Shown: piece by piece, positions 26,601 to 34,990 of the stretch | Numbering within the stretch: position 1 is the first letter of the stretch | How the letters are laid out: each line of letters begins with the position of its first letter | Source: Haloplanus sp. XH21 | GTDB taxonomy: Archaea; Halobacteriota; Halobacteria; Halobacteriales; Haloferacaceae | Direction of reading: 5' to 3' | Length of the DNA stretch: 64,000 bases | Assembly (NCBI RefSeq): GCF_023276355.1 | Contig: NZ_JALLPL010000001.1 | Location: 992,001 to 1,056,000, forward strand | Notes under the pieces: model-generated | What the model was told of the DNA's origin: nothing | What the model saw: only the letters and a program-made list of their open reading frames with translations | The model's database searches: none | Program-made: the position numbers and the translations under genes

Positions 26601-27895
26601 TTCGTCGCGAGGATGCGGTGGTCCGGATGCTCCTCCACGTCGAACGAATGCTGCTTGTTCACCCGTTCGAGGTAGATGACACCGGGTTCGCCGTTTTCGT
26701 GGGCGCCCTCGACGATGTCCTCCCAGATGACCTCCGCGGGCATCGAGAGCTCCTCGCCGACTTCGACGTAGTCGCCGAGGCCGAACATGTCGTACAGTTC
26801 CTTGGTCTCGGGGGTGGCGATGTGGGGGTCACCGGTGCGCGGGTTGGTGAAGGTGAACTCCTCGCCCGCCTGCAGGGACTCCATGAAGTCGTCGGTGATG
26901 CCGACGGAGATATTGAAATTCGAGAGGTGGCCCTCGACGGCGTTGCGGAGGTGTTTCGGTACCTTCCCTTCGTCGTCGATGAGTTCGCGGGCCTCCTCCA
27001 GGGCGTCAGCGAAGGAGTTGTGCGTGAAGTCGTCCGGGTCGTTGAGGCGGAGCGTATGCGCCAGCGAGACGTCCTTGTTCTTCGCGTGGATGAACTGGAT
27101 GACGTCGGGGTGAGAGATGCGCATGACGCCCATCTGGGCGCCCCGGCGGGCGCCACCTTGGGCGATGGTCTCGCACATCTGGTCGAACGTCCGCATGAAC
27201 GTGATGGGGCCGGAGGCGATGCCGCCCGTCGAGCCGACGGGGTCGCCGTACGGGCGGAGTCGCCAGAACGCATAGCCCATACCGCCGCCGGACTGGAACA
27301 CCTGGGCCGCCTCCTTGGCGGTCTGGTGGATGTCGTCGATGTCGTCCTCCGGTGAGTCGACGAAACACGCCGACAGCTGCTGGAGTTCGTCGCCCGCGTT
27401 CATCAGGGTGGGCGAGTTCGGCATGAAGGAGAGGTCCTCCATCAGCGTCTCGAACTCGTCGCGGGTCTCCTCGACGACGGTCCGGACGTCCTCGGGGAGT
27501 GCCGGGACGACCGTCTCGTAGGCGAATTTGTTGACGTTGTGGGCCGAAAGCGCCGTCTCGACGTCGTCGTCGGCGGTGGTCCCCGTTCCGAACACCTCGG
27601 CGGCGAGTTCGTCACGGCGCGGGTGGTCGGGTTTCAACTGGTCGGGCGTGACCGTGATTTCGGTGTCCTGCTTGCGCGCCTCGAACACCGCTTCCGCGAG
27701 GGCGATGTTTTTCGCCACGCGCGGGAAGAGATCCTCTTGATCCTCGATCAGTTCACCGTCCGCGTCCTTCCGGAGGTAGCGGGCGGGCAGGATGTTGTGG
27801 TACGCGTTGTCGGTGAGTCGCTCTTCGAGCGTCTCGCCGTCCGTGCGCTTGATCGGTAACTCCACGTCGTCGGTCTCTATGTCGTACGTACTCAT
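23678..27895 (-). CDS. nrdJ: Adenosylcobalamin-dependent (class II) ribonucleotide reductase with intein
   Basis: A 1405-residue precursor that splices to about 1033 residues. It reduces ribonucleotides to deoxyribonucleotides for DNA synthesis. Class II features: NSPTLMNAG at 160-168, the first redox Cys in SACF near 177, GGGMGYAFW near 203, and GSTGGIASGPITFM. The active-site N-x-C-x-E motif is split: N432-P433, then the intein (434-805), then C806-G-E808. The C-terminus has a zinc-ribbon-like set of six cysteines (CPECG, CKTCESCGWSEC) that likely carry reducing equivalents or metal. No small subunit is nearby, as expected for class II. Confidence 0.93.
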   Translation of the reverse strand: MSTYDIETDDVELPIKRTDGETLEERLTDNAYHNILPARYLRKDADGELIEDQEDLFPRVAKNIALAEAVFEARKQDTEITVTPDQLKPDHPRRDELAAEVFGTGTTADDDVETALSAHNVNKFAYETVVPALPEDVRTVVEETRDEFETLMEDLSFMPNSPTLMNAGDELQQLSACFVDSPEDDIDDIHQTAKEAAQVFQSGGGMGYAFWRLRPYGDPVGSTGGIASGPITFMRTFDQMCETIAQGGARRGAQMGVMRISHPDVIQFIHAKNKDVSLAHTLRLNDPDDFTHNSFADALEEARELIDDEGKVPKHLRNAVEGHLSNFNISVGITDDFMESLQAGEEFTFTNPRTGDPHIATPETKELYDMFGLGDYVEVGEELSMPAEVIWEDIVEGAHENGEPGVIYLERVNKQHSFDVEEHPDHRILATNPCVTGETLISTDNGLVPAEELYDQGVSTDVVVDGRLSEEPVKEASSVYKTGEKDVCRLTTEEGYELRLTADHRVRTDDGWTEAGELTAGDTVHIQNRKGGFGQHGSAEEGRVLGWLVGDGHLKHGEERAVLNFYDEDASVSEAFADDVNEIVREPLGNADYEVGVNDIARSDDDRGAQAIEQRIRSTRLYEYAEEAGLVKDKLSVPDAIMRGSEEMARGFLRALFTADGSVQGSVEKGVSVRLWSADADLLGDVQQLLLNFGIASKVYENRKDAGTRELADGRGGTAEYETQAQHELVIVKDNLERFRDEIGFLLDYKNEALDQRLDTYDRGPDSERFEATVESIENDGHQAVYDLTEPDTSSFVANGLVVHNCGEQPLEEYEACNLGHINLSTLAARDAPDWRVWTQEHGDEYDSMDEAVDAFLADAIDWDEFDHRIEYGTRFLENVVTMSDFPVDDIEQKVREMRKIGLGVMGLAQLYVQLGIRYGSDVGNEVAQQVMTHINHESKWASHELAEDRGSFEDWNESKYANPTDYREWFEHHTGLDADEWADGFPIRNHNTTTIAPTGTTSMVGNTTGGCEPIYNVAYYKNVSDDVQGDEMLVEFDDYFLRTLEANDLDIDAVKREAQEQMADNAFDGVEGLETVPDAIGELFVVTGDLSGKQHAAVQCACQEGVDSAISKTCNFPNSASMEDMDEVYRYIYEHGGKGVTVYRDGTRSKQVLTTRAQNAEFADESEAAEALVEQIEDVFGGIEGFLENEDVRAALDSQMEDMLAAADGERELGTKRPRPDVLHGVTQRIDTGYGKLYVNINEDDDGRPFELFANIGNSGGFTASFTEALAKTISTALRSGVDPREIASELQGIRSPKVAWDKGEQINSIPDAIGTAMRRYLDGEIDKPYPKQQNLTELEQAEKQAMEGGDAPEADGGAQAGVSDDTAELLEAGESPECPECGTMNLYYSEGCKTCESCGWSEC
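25481..26596 (-). mobile_element. Intein with LAGLIDADG homing endonuclease in nrdJ
   Basis: A 372-residue in-frame insertion. Splicing blocks: Cys1 in CVTGETLISTDNG, block B TADHRV near precursor residues 501-506, and the C-terminal NGLVVHN ending in Asn with Cys as the +1 residue. A dodecapeptide endonuclease lies between: VLGWLVGDGH at 544-553 and FLRALFTADG at 652-661, both with their Asp, so homing may still work. The insertion point is the conserved NP/CGEQ of RNR, so the catalytic thiyl-radical Cys doubles as the splicing nucleophile. Confidence 0.92.
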
Positions 27896-28478
27896 GTATC
27901 GGTCATCGTGTTGATCGGTGCGGGGGTCCCCCTCCTTCGGTTCGACCGGACGCTGGCAGGTCCGGTGGCTGACTCGGATCGGCTCATCGCTGACTGTTGG
28001 TGTACGGGGAATCGGGGTAAAGGCGTTGGTTCGGGTTTCGATAGCGCAAACCTATCCGATTCCTGTCTATTCTGTGCCGGCGATATCGGTACTGTGTCTG
28101 CGTACGCTTTCCATATTCAGACTCGACGTATATAACGATGTCCAGACCGAAGTGAAAGTGTAATCGAACGGCGAAAATCGGGGCACATGGTGGGGCTTCC
28201 AGCTGAATAGAAGGGGTCTCGATGGCGACGCGGACACTGCACCATGACAGCATTTCTGTCGCTGATCGCCGTCGATTCCGTCGCCGCCAGCGAACGATTC
28301 CGCCGCATCTACCTGGCTCTTGATATGAATATGATCGCGTGACGGTGGCGGGGTGGCGCCCACAGACTTATACTGTCGGCTGTAACTGTTTCAAGATCTC
28401 CGTCCTCCTGGGCTGACGGATCGCTTGATTGACTTCCAGCCGGCAGTATTATGCGTTCGCTGTGAGTTTGTGTCCAGC
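27896..28478. other. Long non-coding region upstream of RNR
   Basis: About 580 bases with no convincing protein gene. It is less GC-rich than the flanks and contains a strong TATA-like GTATATAAC near 28130 that precedes only a five-codon frame. Its left part must hold the nrdJ promoter on the minus strand. No tRNA and no strong riboswitch-like fold is evident by eye, although a cobalamin-linked control of nrdJ could reside here. Confidence 0.4.
28446..28453 (+). promoter_or_regulatory. TATA box for small membrane protein gene
   Basis: An AGTATTAT element about 29 bases before the ATG at 28479. It supports that ATG over the in-frame codon at 28425, which lies before the box. Confidence 0.5.
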
Positions 28479-28676
28479 ATGTCGCTCACGCTCCAGACGG
28501 CTCTCCAGTTCGGTGGGCTCCTCGGTAGCCAGCTCGGACAGTTACTGCTCGCCATCGTCGCCGTGGGCGTCGTCATTCTGGTCGGGCGCGTCGTCCTGAA
28601 AGTCGCCTGGCGACTGGTGACGATCGCCGCCGTCGTCGTCGGTCTCGTGCTGTTGGCGTCGCTGTTTCTCGGCTAG
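28479..28676 (+). CDS. Small two-helix membrane protein
   Basis: A 65-residue hydrophobic protein: a short N-terminal segment, then helices around LLLAIVAVGVVILVGRVVL and VTIAAVVVGLVLLASLFLG. Function unknown. It converges on trpG and their stop codons overlap. The start at 28479 follows a TATA-like element at the right distance. Confidence 0.65.
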   Translation: MSLTLQTALQFGGLLGSQLGQLLLAIVAVGVVILVGRVVLKVAWRLVTIAAVVVGLVLLASLFLG

Positions 28677-29320
28677 GCGTCGACCCGGTCCGTCGACCGG
28701 GCGCCCTGCAGGAAGTTGTCGATGATGTCGTGTCCGGCGGCGGTCAGGACGCTCTCCGGGTGGAACTGTACGCATTCGAGTGGATACTCGCGGTGGCGGA
28801 TGCCCATGACGAGTTCGTGGTCAGTTCCGTCGACGGTGTGGGTCGTCGTCGCCGACACGGTGAACTCGTCGGGGACGCTCGTCGCGACCAGGGAGTGATA
28901 CCGACCGGCGCGGATGTCCGGATCGAGCCCCGCGAAGACGCCCTCGCCGTCGTGGTCGACGGGGGACGCCTTCCCGTGGATGGGTTCCGGCGCGTGGCCG
29001 ACGGCGCCGCCGTAGGCGTAGACGGCGGCTTCGAGGCCGAGACAGACCCCGAGCGTCGGCACCGCGGGACTCACCTCTCGGAGGACGGCGTTCGTCACCC
29101 CCACGTCGCGGTCGTTTTTCGGGTGGCCGGGCCCGGGACTGATGACGATGGCATCGGGGTCGAGTTCCCGGACCGTTTCGAGCGAAATCGTGTTCTTGCG
29201 CACCTCGACCCGGATCGGTTCGCCCGTCGCCGGGTCGGGATGATCGGAGATGTACTCGACCAGATTGTAGGTGAAGGAGTCGAAGTTGTCGATCACCAGC
29301 ACCGTCATACCGCCGGTCAT
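28673..29320 (-). CDS. trpG: Anthranilate synthase glutamine amidotransferase subunit
   Basis: A 215-residue class I glutamine amidotransferase that supplies ammonia to TrpE. IDNFDSFTYNLVEYI opens the protein; ISPGPGHP is the oxyanion segment; the catalytic Cys is in GVCLGLEA and the His-Glu pair in FHPES. The usual CLGHQ is CLGLE here, a local variation. The ATG overlaps the trpE stop (ATGA). It is the last gene of the trpDFEG operon. Confidence 0.93.
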   Translation of the reverse strand: MTGGMTVLVIDNFDSFTYNLVEYISDHPDPATGEPIRVEVRKNTISLETVRELDPDAIVISPGPGHPKNDRDVGVTNAVLREVSPAVPTLGVCLGLEAAVYAYGGAVGHAPEPIHGKASPVDHDGEGVFAGLDPDIRAGRYHSLVATSVPDEFTVSATTTHTVDGTDHELVMGIRHREYPLECVQFHPESVLTAAGHDIIDNFLQGARSTDRVDA

Positions 29321-30939
29321 CGTGTCGCCTCCGTTCGCGTCGTCTCGATGCGGCCGAGGGCGTCGAGCACGCCGCCCATCTTCTGTTCGGTCTCCTCGTA
29401 CTCGCTCGCGGGGTCGCTGTCGGCGACGATTCCCGCCCCCGCCTGGACGGTGATGCGGTCCTCGGCGCCGTGGTCGACCGTCGCCGTCCGGATGACGATG
29501 GCGAACTCGGCGTCGCCGGACCACGAGTAGTAGCCGACTCCCCCGCCGTAGACGCCGCGCGGGTCCGCTTCGAGGGCGTCGATGATCTCCATCGCGCGCA
29601 CTTTCGGCGCGCCGGTGAGCGTCCCCGCGGGGAAGGTCGCCCGGGTGGCGTCGAAGGCGTCGAACGGTGGGGAGCGCTCGTCCCCAGCGCTCGGATCATC
29701 ACCCGTCGCGAGCGTCCCCGTCACCGTCGACTCGATGTGCTGGACGTGGGAGTATTTCAGTACGTTCATGAACTCCTCGACGCGGATCGATCCGGGTTCG
29801 GAGACGCGACGGACGTCGTTGCGCGCCAGGTCGACCAGCATCGTATGCTCCGCACGCTCCTTCCCGTCGGCGAGCATCTCGCCGGCGAGGCGGCGGTCCT
29901 CGACGGGACCGGACCCCCGGGGACAGGTGCCTGCGATGGGGTTCGAGACCACCCGATCGCCCTGGACCGAGACCAGCGTCTCGGGGCTTGCGCCGACGAT
30001 GGTGCGGTCGCCGTGGCGCAGGAGATACATGTACGGCGAAGGGTTGACATCACGGAGGGATTCGTACAGGCCCAGCGGGTCGATGTCGCCGGTGAGTTCC
30101 CGTTTGCGCGAGATGACGCTCTGGTAGATGTCGCCGTCGAGGACGTGTTCCTTGGCCTGCCGGACCGCGTCTTCGTAGGCCTCGCGCGGCCCGGCGGTGG
30201 CGCCGGTGCGTTCGAACCCGCCCGTCTCGGGCGCGCTGGCCACCGCGAGCGTCTCCTCGATCTTGATCGCCTCGTCGAGCAGGTCGTCGTAGACGGCGCC
30301 GGGGTCGGTGTCCGGCGTGAGCACCGGCGTGAACACGAGCTGTATCGTTCCGTCGGCGTGGTCGAACGCCACCGTTCGCGTCGTCAACACGAACTCCGCG
30401 TCGGGCACGATCGGATCGGGGCGTTCGACGCCCACCTCGTCCAGCCAGAGGTCGTAGACCGCATCGTACGCCAGGAAGCCGACCAGACCGCCGTCGAGTT
30501 GCTGGCGGTCGCCCGGCGGGAAGCCGACGCGGTCGAGATCGGGAAGCGTGGTTCGGAGCGCATCGAGTACGTCGGCGTCCGTGTCGTCGACGCCGGCGGT
30601 CGCGGCGACCAGTTCGGCCGCCGGTCCGCCGAGGGACTCGACGGCGATGTCGGTCCCCGTCACGGAGACGACGGCCTCGGGGTCGTAGCCGACGAAGGAG
30701 TACCGGGCGTGGCGGTCGGTCCCCTCGTCGGACTGGGTGAAGGCGCCCTCGGGGTCGCTCGACGGCGTCTTCTCCGCGCTCTCCAGCAGGAAGCCGTAGT
30801 CGCTGCGGTCGTCCAGCGCCGCGTACGCCGAGAGCGGCGTCGTCTCGGCGTCGAGCGTGACGGCGAGGCGGGCGACGACTGGGGCTGTCCGACCGTCGAG
30901 GTCGGTCACGAAGGTGTCGCGGTCGCGGTCGGGCGTCAC
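29317..30939 (-). CDS. trpE: Anthranilate synthase component I
   Basis: A 540-residue chorismate-binding enzyme that makes anthranilate with TrpG. The N-terminal LLESAEKTPSSDPEG segment resembles the tryptophan feedback site (LLES). The catalytic half has IYQSVISRKRELTG, NPSPYMYLL, SPETLVSVQGDRVVSNPIAGT, and PAGTLTGAPKVRAMEIID followed by YGGGVGYYSWSGDAEFAI. It overlaps trpG and trpF by 4 bases each. Confidence 0.95.
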   Translation of the reverse strand: MTPDRDRDTFVTDLDGRTAPVVARLAVTLDAETTPLSAYAALDDRSDYGFLLESAEKTPSSDPEGAFTQSDEGTDRHARYSFVGYDPEAVVSVTGTDIAVESLGGPAAELVAATAGVDDTDADVLDALRTTLPDLDRVGFPPGDRQQLDGGLVGFLAYDAVYDLWLDEVGVERPDPIVPDAEFVLTTRTVAFDHADGTIQLVFTPVLTPDTDPGAVYDDLLDEAIKIEETLAVASAPETGGFERTGATAGPREAYEDAVRQAKEHVLDGDIYQSVISRKRELTGDIDPLGLYESLRDVNPSPYMYLLRHGDRTIVGASPETLVSVQGDRVVSNPIAGTCPRGSGPVEDRRLAGEMLADGKERAEHTMLVDLARNDVRRVSEPGSIRVEEFMNVLKYSHVQHIESTVTGTLATGDDPSAGDERSPPFDAFDATRATFPAGTLTGAPKVRAMEIIDALEADPRGVYGGGVGYYSWSGDAEFAIVIRTATVDHGAEDRITVQAGAGIVADSDPASEYEETEQKMGGVLDALGRIETTRTEATR

Positions 30940-31577
30940 ACCGGCACCTCCCGGCGCGCGTTCCGGACGAACGTCTCGACCGCTTCGTGGTCCTTCCGCC
31001 CGCCAGTCCGTTCGACGCCGCTGGAGACGTCGACGGCGTAGGGACCGACCGTGTGAACCGCCTCGGCGACGTTCGCTGGCGTCAGTCCGCCCGCGAGGAC
31101 GACGGGCGTCTCGAGGTCGTCAGCGAGCGAGCGCGTGGCTTCCCAGTCGTGTGTCTCTCCGGTGCCGCCCGCGCCCGACTCAGTCGTCGAATCGACGAGG
31201 ATGGCGTCCGCGACGCCGTCGTGGGCGCGGGCGCGGTCGGTGTCGTCGGCGTCGACGGCGGTGATCACGTCCGCGCGCGCCTCGCGGCGGATATACCGGA
31301 CTTCGTCGGCGCCGAAGTCACCGTGCAGTTGGACGGCGTCGGGAGCGACGGCGCCCGCGAGCCCGACCGCCCGCGCCGCCGAGTCGGGCATCGACACCAG
31401 CACCGTCGAGAGGAAGGGTGGGGCGGCGGCAACCAGATCGGCCGCCTTGTCCGGCTCCACCTCTCGGGGCGTGTCGACGTCGACTTCGGTGAGGATGCCG
31501 ACGGCGTCGGCGCCGGCGTCGACGACGGCCTGCAGGTCCGCCTCGGTGGTCACACCACAGATCTTCACGCGCGCCAT
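30936..31577 (-). CDS. trpF: Phosphoribosylanthranilate isomerase
   Basis: A 213-residue TIM-barrel enzyme of tryptophan synthesis. It opens with VKICGVTTEADLQAVVDAGADAVG, which includes the catalytic Cys, and ends with the phosphate-binding AGGLTPANVAEAV and AVDVSSGVERTGGRKD. It directly abuts trpD and overlaps trpE by 4 bases. Confidence 0.95.
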   Translation of the reverse strand: MARVKICGVTTEADLQAVVDAGADAVGILTEVDVDTPREVEPDKAADLVAAAPPFLSTVLVSMPDSAARAVGLAGAVAPDAVQLHGDFGADEVRYIRREARADVITAVDADDTDRARAHDGVADAILVDSTTESGAGGTGETHDWEATRSLADDLETPVVLAGGLTPANVAEAVHTVGPYAVDVSSGVERTGGRKDHEAVETFVRNARREVPV

Positions 31578-32573
31578 TCAGGCACCCCGCAGGTCGTCGA
31601 ACTTCGCGGCGGCGGCGCCCGAGTCGATGGCCTCCCGAGCGGCGTCGACGCCACCCGCCAGGTCGTCGGCGACGCCCGCGACGTAGATGGCCGCGCCCGC
31701 GTTCGCCAGGATGATGTCGCGTTTTGGTCCCGTCACCTCACCGGTGACGATCCTCCGGAGGTCCGCCGCATTCGCCTCGGGGTCGCCGCCGGCGACGGCC
31801 TCGATCGGTGCTCGCTCCAGGCCCAGATCGGCTGGCATGAGCGTGTACTCCGTCACGTCCTCCCCCTTGACTTCGGCGACCGTCGTGGCGTCGTGGAGCG
31901 CGATCTCGTCCATCCCGGAGCCGTGGACGACCATCGCGCGGCCGATGTCCATCCGCGCGAGCGAGCGGGCGAGGACGGGCACGAGGTCGGGGTCGTAAAC
32001 GCCGACCACCTGCGCGTCGGCTCCGGCGGGATTGGTCAGCGGGCCGAGCACGTTGAATATCGTCCGCATCCCGAGTTCCTTCCGCGGGCCGATGACGGCC
32101 TTCATCGCGGGGTGGAAGACGGGCGCGAGCATGAAGCCGATGCCGTCGCGATCGATGGCCTCTTCGACCGCCGGGGGTTCGGCCTCGACGTCGACGCCCG
32201 CCACTTCCAGCACGTCCGCACTCCCGGAGGTAGAGGACACGGAGTAGTTGCCGTGTTTGGCGACGGCGATGTCCGCGCCCGCGGCGACGATGGCGCTCGT
32301 CGTCGAGACGTTGATCGTGTCGTAGTCGTCGCCGCCGGTGCCGCAGGTGTCGACCAGCGGCGTCCGGTCGGGGTCGATGGTCCGCGCGGCGTCGCGCATC
32401 CCCTCGGCGAACCCCGCGATTTCGGTCTCGGTCTCGCCTTTCGCCCGGAGCGCCGCCAGCAGCGCCCCGATCTGGGCCTCGGTCGCTTCCTCGAAGACGG
32501 CGCGGGCGGCGTCCCGTGCCTCCTCCTGGGTCAAGTCCTCACCGTCGGTGACGCGCTCGATATGATCCTGCAT
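31578..32573 (-). CDS. trpD: Anthranilate phosphoribosyltransferase
   Basis: A 331-residue enzyme that joins anthranilate to PRPP. The family motifs are DTCGTGGDDYDTINVST near residue 78, KHGNYSVSSTSGSADVLE, and GPLTNPAGADAQVVGVY. It is the first gene of the minus-strand trpDFEG operon; trpCBA is elsewhere, as is usual in haloarchaea. The 5' flank has TATA-like stretches near 32590 and 32615 but I cannot decide between them. Confidence 0.95.
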   Translation of the reverse strand: MQDHIERVTDGEDLTQEEARDAARAVFEEATEAQIGALLAALRAKGETETEIAGFAEGMRDAARTIDPDRTPLVDTCGTGGDDYDTINVSTTSAIVAAGADIAVAKHGNYSVSSTSGSADVLEVAGVDVEAEPPAVEEAIDRDGIGFMLAPVFHPAMKAVIGPRKELGMRTIFNVLGPLTNPAGADAQVVGVYDPDLVPVLARSLARMDIGRAMVVHGSGMDEIALHDATTVAEVKGEDVTEYTLMPADLGLERAPIEAVAGGDPEANAADLRRIVTGEVTGPKRDIILANAGAAIYVAGVADDLAGGVDAAREAIDSGAAAAKFDDLRGA

Positions 32574-32810
32574 GGATGGACACCAGTGTATTAGTTCGGG
32601 TTGTAATGAACAAATCTATACATCAACTTAACGCTGTCGCAACAGGAGACCGGCCGAGACGGCGCCTCGACCGCCGGACTGCAGCCGATTCTCGGGGCAG
32701 TCGCGGCCGCCCGTATAATCCTCTCGAAACTGTGGCGCGGGCCGGTGTTCCGAAAGGTTCAATTACTGGCCGGCGGTACGTGGTGATGCGTTCGAAAGCA
32801 AGCCAGAACC

Positions 32811-32885
32811 GGGTTGGTGGTCTAGTCAGGTTATGACACCTCCTTGACATGGAGGAGGCCGGCGATTCAAATTCGCCCCAACCCA
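32811..32885 (+). tRNA. tRNA-Val (anticodon GAC)
   Basis: A full cloverleaf: acceptor GGGTTGG paired with CCAACCC, anticodon stem CCTCC/GGAGG with loop TTGACAT (anticodon GAC), T stem GGCGA/TCGCC with loop TTCAAAT, and discriminator A. CCA is not encoded, as is normal in haloarchaea. Its last 14 bases plus two following bases are repeated at 35738, marking it as the attachment site of an integrated element. Confidence 0.95.
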
Positions 32886-32887
32886 CT
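32872..32887 (+). repeat. Putative att site, left copy (tRNA-Val 3' end)
   Basis: The 16 bases TTCGCCCCAACCCACT cover the 3' part of the tRNA-Val T stem, the acceptor strand, the discriminator and two following bases. An exact copy lies at 35738-35753. A tRNA 3' end duplicated some 2.9 kb away is the usual trace of tyrosine-recombinase integration. Confidence 0.7.
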
Positions 32888-32944
32888 TCCTTTTACAGGT
32901 GATTTCGGGGACAGTAGCCACTTCGTTTTAACAGAGGTGGTTGC

Positions 32945-33116
32945 ATGAGCCGAGAGGTCCGCGAACCGGACCTCGGTTCGAGGCGATATCGAGAGCATCC
33001 TCGTGACCGACCTCGAACTCGCCGATGTCGACGATCTCGAAGAGCGGACGGTCGCGACGGTCGTCGAGACCCCCGAGCGCGGTCCTCGAATCGTCGGTCG
33101 TACGATCACCTGGTAG
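32945..33116 (+). pseudogene. Broken small gene next to tRNA-Val
   Basis: An ATG at 32945 follows a TTTTAAC promoter-like stretch and begins MSREVREPDLGS. About ten codons later the coding quality moves to another frame, which reads GDIESILVTDLELADVDDLE, then ERTVATVVETPERGPRIVG and stops at 33116. Together these would make a protein of about 56 residues with one frameshift. Alternatively the short GTG frame from 33003 is used. Family not recognised; the typical chromosome codon use suggests a former haloarchaeal gene. Confidence 0.4.
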
Positions 33117-33417
33117 CGCGGCGACTGGTGAGTGACAACACCGTCTCGTAGTATTGTTCTTCATATACTAACCTTCCCAACCCCGCTTTCTGGTGGAGCG
33201 ATAAAATCGCCGAATTCCTTTCTTTCGGACCGTCCCGCCACGAATCTGCGCGGATCGTTACCGGCCGCCGGGAACATCCCCTTAGGGAGTGTTCGTAAAA
33301 GGACAGACTCCGAAAATCCCCCGCCAGCTTTGGCTGTTCCACCTGATGCACGAGAAAGGGAGGTCCTTCACTTCTGTCACGGAGCACCACAAGAAACAAT
33401 CGTGTATGTGAGGATGA
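33117..33417. other. Gene-free segment of the island
   Basis: About 300 bases with no supported gene. Several frames are open for 60-100 codons on both strands, but none shows a consistent codon pattern or a recognisable motif. It may contain decayed coding sequence. Confidence 0.35.
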
Positions 33418-33756
33418 GTGCTTGTGTTCCTCCTTAATGGGATTGCTGTTCGTCGGGAAGGGTTCAAATTAGTTGTTGCTGGCATCCCTGAAAAATGGCA
33501 TGATAGATTCAAATTAATGGGCTGGATTCGAGTTATTATTGAATCTATCTTGGCTATTATCGGAATTGTTTCTGTATTTTCCGGATTCGCTTACAGTCTC
33601 CCGATAATCACCTTAATACTCTCAATTCTCGTGTTTCTTGAACTTGGACGCCCTGATATAGAGTATAAATATCAAGTGTCATACTATACTACCCAGCAGA
33701 AGATGGGTTCGGATGGATCCCTCAGCTGGGGATTTGATCCCCACTTACTACATTAA
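33418..33756 (+). CDS. Hypothetical membrane protein of the island
   Basis: A 112-residue frame from a GTG at 33418. The centre is hydrophobic with probably two helices (RVIIESILAIIGIVSVFSG and SLPIITLILSILVFLEL), flanked by charged soluble ends. Base composition is clearly AT-rich compared with the rest of the window, which points to horizontal origin. The start is uncertain and no family is recognised. Confidence 0.5.
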   Translation: MLVFLLNGIAVRREGFKLVVAGIPEKWHDRFKLMGWIRVIIESILAIIGIVSVFSGFAYSLPIITLILSILVFLELGRPDIEYKYQVSYYTTQQKMGSDGSLSWGFDPHLLH

Positions 33757-33767
33757 TACACTACTAC

Positions 33768-33974
33768 TTGGACAATGAGAATGAGCGAATATCAAACGAA
33801 GAGTTAGGGCTGTATGGAAGCGAACACTTGGAATTACAACTTCCACCCCAATATATTGAAAATTTGGGCGAAAGTGTCGAATCCATCAATATGACTTTAC
33901 CATTTCCTGCAAGGTCGTTAACCATTAAGAAGGAATCTGAGGCACAATTCCAAGAACGAACGTCTACTGAATAA
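33768..33974 (+). CDS. Hypothetical short acidic protein of the island
   Basis: A 68-residue frame that would need a TTG start at 33768: an acidic start (DNENERISNEELGLYG), a central LELQLPPQYIENLGESVESI, then a short basic stretch. AT-rich like its neighbour, from which it is separated by 11 bases. The lack of an ATG or GTG start makes it a weak call; it could be a fragment. Confidence 0.35.
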   Translation: MDNENERISNEELGLYGSEHLELQLPPQYIENLGESVESINMTLPFPARSLTIKKESEAQFQERTSTE

Positions 33975-34170
33975 CTTGCTCTATACTGATTACCAAGAAC
34001 GCGACACAGTCTTCACGACACCCTTCTTTGAGGCCTTGGATTACGATGTTTAGAATACTCTCTCATGCCATTAGTGGTATGCGTTGGTTTGTGGGAACGA
34101 CGCAATTTACTACGATACTGAATGACTCTGCCCCAGTACGTTTAGGTGGCGGGGCGTCCCGCATGGCAGT

Positions 34171-34431
34171 GTGTCACGCCCCGACCGCCTTGGAGAACTG
34201 CTGGATGCAGACGCTCTTCTCGCCCGTGTGGCCGGGTTCTGGCTCACGATCGGCATCCAGACAATCGCGGTCGGACTCGTCACGATACCGTTGGGAGTGT
34301 TGCTGGCAACGTTTATTGGTCCGCTTCACCTTTCGCCGTGGCCACCAGATGGCTCTGTCTGGGTCTTTGTCGGACCGATTCATCTCACCCTGACTGTCGC
34401 CTTTGGACAATGGGCAGCCCGAATGCCCTAA
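34171..34431 (+). CDS. Hypothetical membrane protein of the island
   Basis: An 86-residue frame from a GTG at 34171 (SRPDRLGELLDADALLARVA) with two predicted helices, roughly FWLTIGIQTIAVGLVTIPLG and VWVFVGPIHLTLTVAFGQW. Its codon use is closer to the chromosome than that of the two preceding frames. It converges on and overlaps the next gene by 4 bases. Unknown function. Confidence 0.5.
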   Translation: MSRPDRLGELLDADALLARVAGFWLTIGIQTIAVGLVTIPLGVLLATFIGPLHLSPWPPDGSVWVFVGPIHLTLTVAFGQWAARMP

Positions 34432-34973
34432 ATCCGCGGTCGCAGGCGATCACCGAGAACCGGCAGTTGATCTATCGCACTGCGCCGGATAACCCCAGCG
34501 ACCACCAGCCCTATCGCGATTACCAGGACGCCAATCGCCGCTGGTGAGATGCCGGTTTCGCGGAACAGCAGATTGTCGGCGAACGGAATCACGACGGCTG
34601 TGAGGAGGGCCGGCGCAGTAACCCCACCGCCGAGCAGCGTCGCGACCCAGACTGTCCCGAACAGCAACGTCGTCAGATACGCGACGAACAAGATACCCGC
34701 CACCACGACCTCGATCGGGCGGAGACTAAGCTCATCAGCAGCCTCGAACCGGCCCAGCTTCGCATCCCGAAAGGCGAGCGCGGAGAGCTGCATGACGACG
34801 CCGACGAACGTCACCGCTACCAGCGCGCTTGATCCGATGTCAGTAAGCGCGAGCAGCAACAGACCCGGAGATCCGAAGACTGCAACACTAACTGTCAGCA
34901 ACAGCAGTGCCGCTCCGAGCCCGCGATAGAACTCGCCGACGCGGCTTGGGAGCGTCTCGGCTGTGATAGACAT
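34428..34973 (-). CDS. Five-helix membrane protein of the island
   Basis: A 181-residue protein with about five hydrophobic helices (GLGAALLLLTVSVAVFG, SSALVAVTFVGVVMQLSAL, VVVAGILFVAYLTTLLFG, and a last AAIGVLVIAIGLVVAGVI) and short charged loops. No functional motif is visible. One copy of the 59-base repeat lies directly upstream of its start and could carry regulatory signals. Confidence 0.6.
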   Translation of the reverse strand: MSITAETLPSRVGEFYRGLGAALLLLTVSVAVFGSPGLLLLALTDIGSSALVAVTFVGVVMQLSALAFRDAKLGRFEAADELSLRPIEVVVAGILFVAYLTTLLFGTVWVATLLGGGVTAPALLTAVVIPFADNLLFRETGISPAAIGVLVIAIGLVVAGVIRRSAIDQLPVLGDRLRPRI

Positions 34974-34990
34974 AATGCGGTTTCTATAAG

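Noticed and set aside
28067-28363. 98-codon minus-strand frame upstream of the RNR
   Set aside because: No coding bias, no motif and no plausible promoter; treated as non-coding.
33106-33399. 97-codon minus-strand frame in the island, considered as a transposase fragment
   Set aside because: No DDE or HUH motif and no terminal inverted repeats could be found, so a mobile-element call is not supported.
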